A DNA stretch of 9,853 nt from Bacteriovorax stolpii (GTDB lineage: Bacteria; Bdellovibrionota; Bacteriovoracia; Bacteriovoracales; Bacteriovoracaceae). A program made the translations under genes and the position numbers. The DNA is taken from positions 1-9,853 of the forward strand of contig CAMAYW010000057.1 in assembly GCA_945862475.1 (NCBI GenBank). Reading direction: 5' to 3'. The notes under the pieces were generated by a model. It was not told the origin of the DNA. It did no database searches and saw only the letters and a program-made list of their open reading frames with translations. Position 1 is the stretch's first letter; each line of letters begins with the position of its first letter. This document shows, piece after piece, positions 6,162 through 9,853 of the stretch.

Positions 6162-7712
6162 ATGAAATCACTTTTACTTTCTCTAGGATTAACTCTGGGA
6201 GCTGGTGGGCTCTATGCGTTTTGTTACCCAAATTTTTTGGGTGGAGGGTGGTTTCCCTTATTGTTTCTAGCTCTCCCATTTTTTCTTTGGAGGCTAGAAG
6301 TCGCTCCCACTTTTAAATCTACACTCCTTCATATTCTTATCTTTAATCTTGGACTCAATCTTATTGGCTACTACTGGATACCTCATACCTTAAGAGAATT
6401 TGGTCAACTTCCCTATCTCATTTCAGTCATACTAGGCGTGTTTTTCTCACTCATCCTTCAACCACATTGGTGGCTTTATGCCATTTGGAAAAAATATCGG
6501 CCAGAATTCTCATGGTACTCTCAGAAAGGAACTCTTCTTTCCGCTTTAATTATGACTTTAAGTGAAAGATATTTTCCTCAACAATTTCCTTCTTATGTAG
6601 GAAGTCCCTGGCTCCATCTTGCGCCCTACTTAGGACTCACTCCAGTGTTCGGAGTTGTCGGTTTTAGCTTCATGACCTATTGGGTTTCAATTGAAACCTA
6701 TACTCAGCTCGCTCTCAAAAAATTTCGACCTTATGTATGGATTATTTTTGTATCATTTGTTCTCATCAATTCCCTCAACCCACTTCAAGAAAAATATTCT
6801 GACAAAAATCTACCAGTAAGAATTGTTCAGGCGAATATTGGTAATTTTCTAAAAATTCAATCTGAACATGGTGATCAAAATTCATATGATTCTATTCGTT
6901 TGAAATATGAACAACTCTCTATCTCAGACAATGGATTTGTACCTAAGCTTATTATTTGGCCAGAAACCGCCCATCCAAACACTTTTTTTGGCCATGATAC
7001 TGTTGTTGAGGATACTTTTAAAATCATTGAGGAGAAGACCAAAGCTGAATTACTGATTGGAGGCTATGATCAAGATCCAACGAAATCACCTATGGATTTC
7101 ATAGAGAGTGTTTTTAATTCCTCCATACTTATTTCAAATGGAAAAATAAAATCGGCGTATCATAAGAATATTTTGATACCTTTTGGTGAGACACTCCCCT
7201 TTGGACCTCTCAATTCTAAGATTGTTTCTATTGTCCCAGCGATCTCCCTCTTTGCTCGTGGGGAGGGAACTCCACTTATGGAGACAAAAGATAAAGTCCG
7301 TTTTGTAACTCCTATTTGCTATGAAATTTTGGAATCAAATTATATGCGTGGGCTTTTAAATCAGTGGGGAGGAAATCATCTCATCGTTAACCACACAAAT
7401 GATTCCTGGTATGGAAAAACGGCAGAACCTTATCAGCATCTTTTCTTATCAAGCTGGAGGGCACTGGAATTTAAACTCCCTATCATTCGAAGTACGAATA
7501 CTGGCATTACATCGGTCATTTATCCTGATGGATCAGAGTCTAAGAGATTAAACATTCATGAAGAAGGAATCCTAGATATCAATGTGCCTATTGGGGAAGG
7601 AACTGGAACTCCCTATCAACAATACGGTATTTTATTATTTTTAGTACTGTTTACGATTCTCTTTTTAATTGCCTGGCTCAAAGAGCGAACTATTTGGATA
7701 AAGAAGAATTAA
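6162..7712 (+). CDS. lnt: Apolipoprotein N-acyltransferase Lnt
   Basis: Integral inner-membrane enzyme that transfers a third acyl chain from phospholipid to the N-terminal cysteine of lipoproteins, the last step of their maturation. Its 516 residues match the family (E. coli 512). The N-terminal ~205 residues contain several hydrophobic membrane segments (for example 3-20, 29-44, 54-72, 85-107, 158-178, 190-205). The nitrilase-like catalytic domain follows, with the triad visible as IIWPETA (Glu268), YHKNILIPFGE (Lys335) and TPICYEI (Cys386), nearly the same positions as E. coli E267/K335/C387. NHTNDSWYGKTAEPYQHL (410-427) and RSTNTGIT are further family motifs, and a last membrane helix spans about 489-506. 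The two lipoproteins in this window would be natural substrates. The 3' end overlaps kdsD on the other strand by 23 bp, with no terminator seen. Confidence 0.96.
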   Translation: MKSLLLSLGLTLGAGGLYAFCYPNFLGGGWFPLLFLALPFFLWRLEVAPTFKSTLLHILIFNLGLNLIGYYWIPHTLREFGQLPYLISVILGVFFSLILQPHWWLYAIWKKYRPEFSWYSQKGTLLSALIMTLSERYFPQQFPSYVGSPWLHLAPYLGLTPVFGVVGFSFMTYWVSIETYTQLALKKFRPYVWIIFVSFVLINSLNPLQEKYSDKNLPVRIVQANIGNFLKIQSEHGDQNSYDSIRLKYEQLSISDNGFVPKLIIWPETAHPNTFFGHDTVVEDTFKIIEEKTKAELLIGGYDQDPTKSPMDFIESVFNSSILISNGKIKSAYHKNILIPFGETLPFGPLNSKIVSIVPAISLFARGEGTPLMETKDKVRFVTPICYEILESNYMRGLLNQWGGNHLIVNHTNDSWYGKTAEPYQHLFLSSWRALEFKLPIIRSTNTGITSVIYPDGSESKRLNIHEEGILDINVPIGEGTGTPYQQYGILLFLVLFTILFLIAWLKERTIWIKKN

Positions 7713-8679
7713 ATCCCGCTTTAAACAAATCATGAAGCCTTAAGACACCCTTAAAAATACCATCATCCACTACTGGAGCGACATTTAAAAGCCGAGATGG
7801 ATTTTCCATGATTTTTAATGCATCAAAGGCCAGCGTCGAAGAGTGAAGTGTTGTGGGTTTTGAAGTCATTATATCTTTAACAGGGGCATTAATCGCATCT
7901 ACAGACTTAGCAAACGCTCGTCTTATGTCGCCCTCAACTAAAATGCCTAAAAGATTTTTTCCAGAAATAACGGCACACATCCCCACTGGCTTCTGTGTCA
8001 TAGCAAGGATAGCGTCTTGAAGTGTAGCGGCTTCATTAACAATTGGACACTCAATCGCTCCAATCATGAGCCTATCAACAGTGAGTGAGAGGGATTTTCC
8101 AAGTAAACCAGCAGGATGGTTAACCGCAAATTTTTCCTTCGAAACACCCATGACATTTTCATAAAGCACGGCCATGGCGTCCCCAAGAGCAAGTGCGACC
8201 GTTGTTGAAGTCGTGGGGGCAAGATCATTTATACACGCTTCTTTTTCAACAGAGGCATCAATAATTATTCCTGATTTTCTAGCAATCGGAGAATCCACTT
8301 TACCCACGAGAGCAATAATCCTTTCAGTTGGGATCTGTACGTAAGGAAGCATATTCAAAAGCTCCTCGGTTGTGCCAGATTTTGAAATAAGAATAATGGC
8401 ATCAGACTTTGTTACACGCCCAAGGTCTCCATGCATGGCCTCTGTGGGGTGAAGAAAAAAAGAAGGAAGCCCTAAAGAAGAAAAAGTAGCAGCAATTTTA
8501 GTGCCTATATGACCAGATTTGCCGACTCCAGAAACAATTAAATTCCCACCCGTTGATGCTAATAACTCATAAACGGAAATCAATCTTTTAGCATTGTCCT
8601 CAGTAAAACGAAGGGCCGCCTGCTCTATGGCCTTGGCTTCAGTTAGTAATACTTGGGTAAACAGGTTCGAATGGTTCAT
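7690..8679 (-). CDS. kdsD: Arabinose-5-phosphate isomerase KdsD (SIS plus two CBS domains)
   Basis: Converts ribulose 5-phosphate to arabinose 5-phosphate, the first committed step to Kdo for LPS. From the ATG at 8679 the protein is 329 aa, almost the E. coli KdsD length (328), and begins MNHSNLFTQV. An in-frame ATG at 8733 would add 18 residues, but it would overlap the start codon of the divergent gene and has no ribosome site. SIS domain: VSGVGKSGHIG (49-59) with Lys54, FFLHPTEAMHGDLG (74-87), SKSGTTEEL (99-107), EKEACINDLAPTTSTT (145-160) and FAVNHPAGLLGKSL (184-197) with His188, matching the conserved residues Lys59, Glu152 and His193 of the E. coli enzyme. Two CBS domains follow at about 205-258 and 268-322. 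Only GutQ-type paralogues are a realistic alternative. The usual Kdo and LPS-transport neighbours are absent here. Confidence 0.94.
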   Translation of the reverse strand: MNHSNLFTQVLLTEAKAIEQAALRFTEDNAKRLISVYELLASTGGNLIVSGVGKSGHIGTKIAATFSSLGLPSFFLHPTEAMHGDLGRVTKSDAIILISKSGTTEELLNMLPYVQIPTERIIALVGKVDSPIARKSGIIIDASVEKEACINDLAPTTSTTVALALGDAMAVLYENVMGVSKEKFAVNHPAGLLGKSLSLTVDRLMIGAIECPIVNEAATLQDAILAMTQKPVGMCAVISGKNLLGILVEGDIRRAFAKSVDAINAPVKDIMTSKPTTLHSSTLAFDALKIMENPSRLLNVAPVVDDGIFKGVLRLHDLFKAGFNSSLSK

Positions 8680-8718
8680 GTTTCTATCCAAAAAGTTTCT
8701 TTTTATTTGAATAATTGA

Positions 8719-8724
8719 TAACAT
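8719..8724 (+). promoter_or_regulatory. -10-like box just before the small lipoprotein gene
   Basis: TAACAT (4 of 6 to the -10 consensus) ends 7 nt before the ATG at 8732, and no purine-rich ribosome site precedes that ATG. The layout suits a leaderless mRNA, but no clear -35 is present, so the call is weak on its own. Confidence 0.25.
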
Positions 8725-8731
8725 AAAAGTC

Positions 8732-9253
8732 ATGAAATTTTATCTTTTAATCACCTCACTCGTCTTTTTAAATAGCTGTGCTAGCTATGAAAAGTTCCGT
8801 CAAGTGACAGAAGAGCTCGAAATTCCATCGAAAGTCTATAAAGCTGACTATAACCAAACTTGGCAAGCCGTCATCTCAGTCATGAGAAAGTTTGATATTG
8901 CTCAACAAAATCAAGAAGCTGGATTTATTAAAACGCGTTGGATGGATAATACCCTTGAAGTGAATTTTGCTGACTCCTTTGGCTCCTCAGATTCAGTGAA
9001 GGCTGCAAAATTTAAAATCGTTGTGAACGTCGTCAAAGGATTTCGTGCCTCGAGGGAGGCCACCAAAGTCACTATCTATAAAAGGCAGCTCGTAGAGCAG
9101 GATTTTCTTCAAGGCTGGAAAGAAGTAAGTCCCGATGGAATTATGGAAAAAACCCTTCTCTATAGAATAGAGAGACTTATTGCGACTGATAACAAACTAA
9201 AAGAAATTGATAAAGCTCGAGAAAAAGAGCAACTTGAAAAAACTGGTCTCTAA
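8732..9253 (+). CDS. Small lipoprotein with a BamC-like motif, function unknown
   Basis: Predicted lipoprotein of 173 aa. A short signal sequence (MKFYLLITSLVFLNSC) ends in a lipobox with Cys16, followed by Ala and Ser, which by the E. coli rule favours the outer membrane. Residues 36-70 (YKADYNQTWQAVISVMRKFD, then EAGFIKTRW) follow the pattern seen in BamC-type helix-grip lipoproteins: tyrosine, a Trp-x-Ala-Val helix and a strand ending in Thr-x-Trp. That likeness is by motif only. The middle (78-120) alternates strands rich in Val and Lys, and the end (150-171) is a highly charged, probably helical tail. It could serve outer-membrane assembly, but nothing here shows it. It begins 52 nt from kdsD on the opposite strand and ends 9 nt from the convergent HEAT-repeat gene. 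No Shine-Dalgarno is visible. Confidence 0.8.
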   Translation: MKFYLLITSLVFLNSCASYEKFRQVTEELEIPSKVYKADYNQTWQAVISVMRKFDIAQQNQEAGFIKTRWMDNTLEVNFADSFGSSDSVKAAKFKIVVNVVKGFRASREATKVTIYKRQLVEQDFLQGWKEVSPDGIMEKTLLYRIERLIATDNKLKEIDKAREKEQLEKTGL

Positions 9254-9262
9254 GTAAAAATT

Positions 9263-9853
9263 CTAAATTTTCTTTGAAGCTGAATTCATAGCAAGTTTTT
9301 GCCAAAACTTTCTTCGCTGCTCGACAGAGTTAGGCGAGATTTCACCCGTAATTTTCTCTAAAGAATAATCTAGCTCTTCAATTAAATCTTGGTATTTCGG
9401 CTTTTGAATTAATTTTGCGAGAGGCTTTTTAGCATGATGATACTTTAAATCACCAACTGTACGGATAATGCTTTTAACAATCGAGGTTCTTTTTCTAGAA
9501 CCCTTTTGACCGGTATAATTAGACTGGTCATACATCATGCTCCAGACATCGGGAGCAAGCTTATCAAGCTTCATTTGTGAAATATTATCCAAGGCCTGAA
9601 CTCTTACGATAAGAGATGCATCGGTCAAAGATTTTGAATACACGCTTAAATAGTCTTTTTGCTTTAATCCTAATAAGGCCTTGAGGGAGGCAACTCTCAT
9701 CATCCAGTGAGGATGATCAGTAAATTTAGCAATAAAGGGTGCTGATTTAGGACCCATAATTTGAGCAAGAAACATAGTCGCATGCCATCTATTCTGAACA
9801 GGGTACTTACTCTCTTTCATTACTTTAATAAGTATCGGAACAGCTTTCTGCTT
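9263..9853 (-). CDS. HEAT-repeat protein, 5' end outside the window
   Basis: The frame stays open to the window edge. Upstream of the ATG at 9820 it reads KQKAVPILIKV, a typical HEAT-repeat helix, so that ATG is probably internal and the gene is cut by the window. The visible 196 residues are mostly alpha-helical repeats: one around KSAPFIAKF and HWMMRVASLKALLGL, one around DASLIVRVQALDNISQM, one around SIVKSIIRTVGDLKYHHAKKPLAKLI and a last one around LIEELDYSLEKITG. These show the Asp/Arg-Val and Ala-Leu spacing of HEAT or PBS-lyase-like repeats. The C-terminus is basic (EQRRKFWQKLA then SASKKI). Such repeats form a curved scaffold for protein binding. No signal peptide can be judged without the N-terminus, and partners and function are unknown. 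It converges on the lipoprotein gene with 9 nt between stops. Confidence 0.78.
   Translation of the reverse strand, partial: KQKAVPILIKVMKESKYPVQNRWHATMFLAQIMGPKSAPFIAKFTDHPHWMMRVASLKALLGLKQKDYLSVYSKSLTDASLIVRVQALDNISQMKLDKLAPDVWSMMYDQSNYTGQKGSRKRTSIVKSIIRTVGDLKYHHAKKPLAKLIQKPKYQDLIEELDYSLEKITGEISPNSVEQRRKFWQKLAMNSASKKI

Noticed and set aside
8680..8733. 18-residue N-terminal extension of KdsD
   Set aside because: No ribosome site, overlaps the opposite gene's start, and makes the protein longer than E. coli KdsD, while ATG 8679 gives 329 aa.
9255..9270. AAAATT-CTA-AATTTT inverted repeat between convergent genes as a bidirectional terminator
   Set aside because: The stem is 6 A-T pairs with no G-C, too weak to act as an intrinsic terminator.

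Overview
This A+T-rich window (by eye about 40 % G+C) comes from a Gram-negative bacterium. It carries an arabinose-5-phosphate isomerase (KdsD, for the Kdo of LPS), an apolipoprotein N-acyltransferase (Lnt) and two predicted lipoproteins. The mix of exported proteases, a DksA-like regulator and compact, partly overlapping genes resembles Bdellovibrionota (Bacteriovorax/Bdellovibrio-type). That placement is inference from gene style, not from a marker gene. No tRNA, rRNA, CRISPR array, insertion sequence or other mobile element was seen, and nothing looks recently acquired.

Layout. (1) 2-2462, + strand: the 3' part of dinB (DNA polymerase IV), then ruvX (pre-16S rRNA / Holliday junction nuclease) and mltG (peptidoglycan endolytic transglycosylase), packed with gaps of 9 and 7 nt. 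(2) 2451-4279, - strand: a flavin reductase-like protein followed, with a one-base TAATG overlap, by a trypsin-fold lipoprotein whose catalytic histidine is replaced by serine. (3) 4280-4521: a divergent regulatory region with candidate sigma-70 promoters both ways, an imperfect palindrome and a possible nine-codon leader ORF. (4) 4522-4943: a DksA/TraR-type regulator with a C-C-C-H zinc site, closed by a strong intrinsic terminator. (5) 5018-7712, + strand: a near-consensus sigma-54 promoter, a secreted subtilisin-like protease and lnt. (6) 7690-8679, - strand: kdsD. (7) 8732-9253, + strand: a small lipoprotein with a BamC-like motif. (8) 9263-9853, - strand: the 3' part of a HEAT-repeat gene that runs out of the window.

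Most genes serve the envelope: wall glycan cleavage (MltG), lipoprotein maturation (Lnt), LPS precursor synthesis (KdsD), two lipoproteins and a secreted protease. DinB and RuvX belong to DNA repair and RNA/DNA processing, and the DksA-like protein to transcription control.

The most notable signals are: the sigma-54 site before the protease; a shared arrangement in which ruvX, mltG, lnt and the 8732 lipoprotein lack a well-placed Shine-Dalgarno site but have a TAnnnT (-10-like) hexamer 6-7 nt before the ATG, suggesting leaderless mRNAs; and the degenerate trypsin-like lipoprotein coupled to a flavin reductase. No wholly new multi-gene system is evident.
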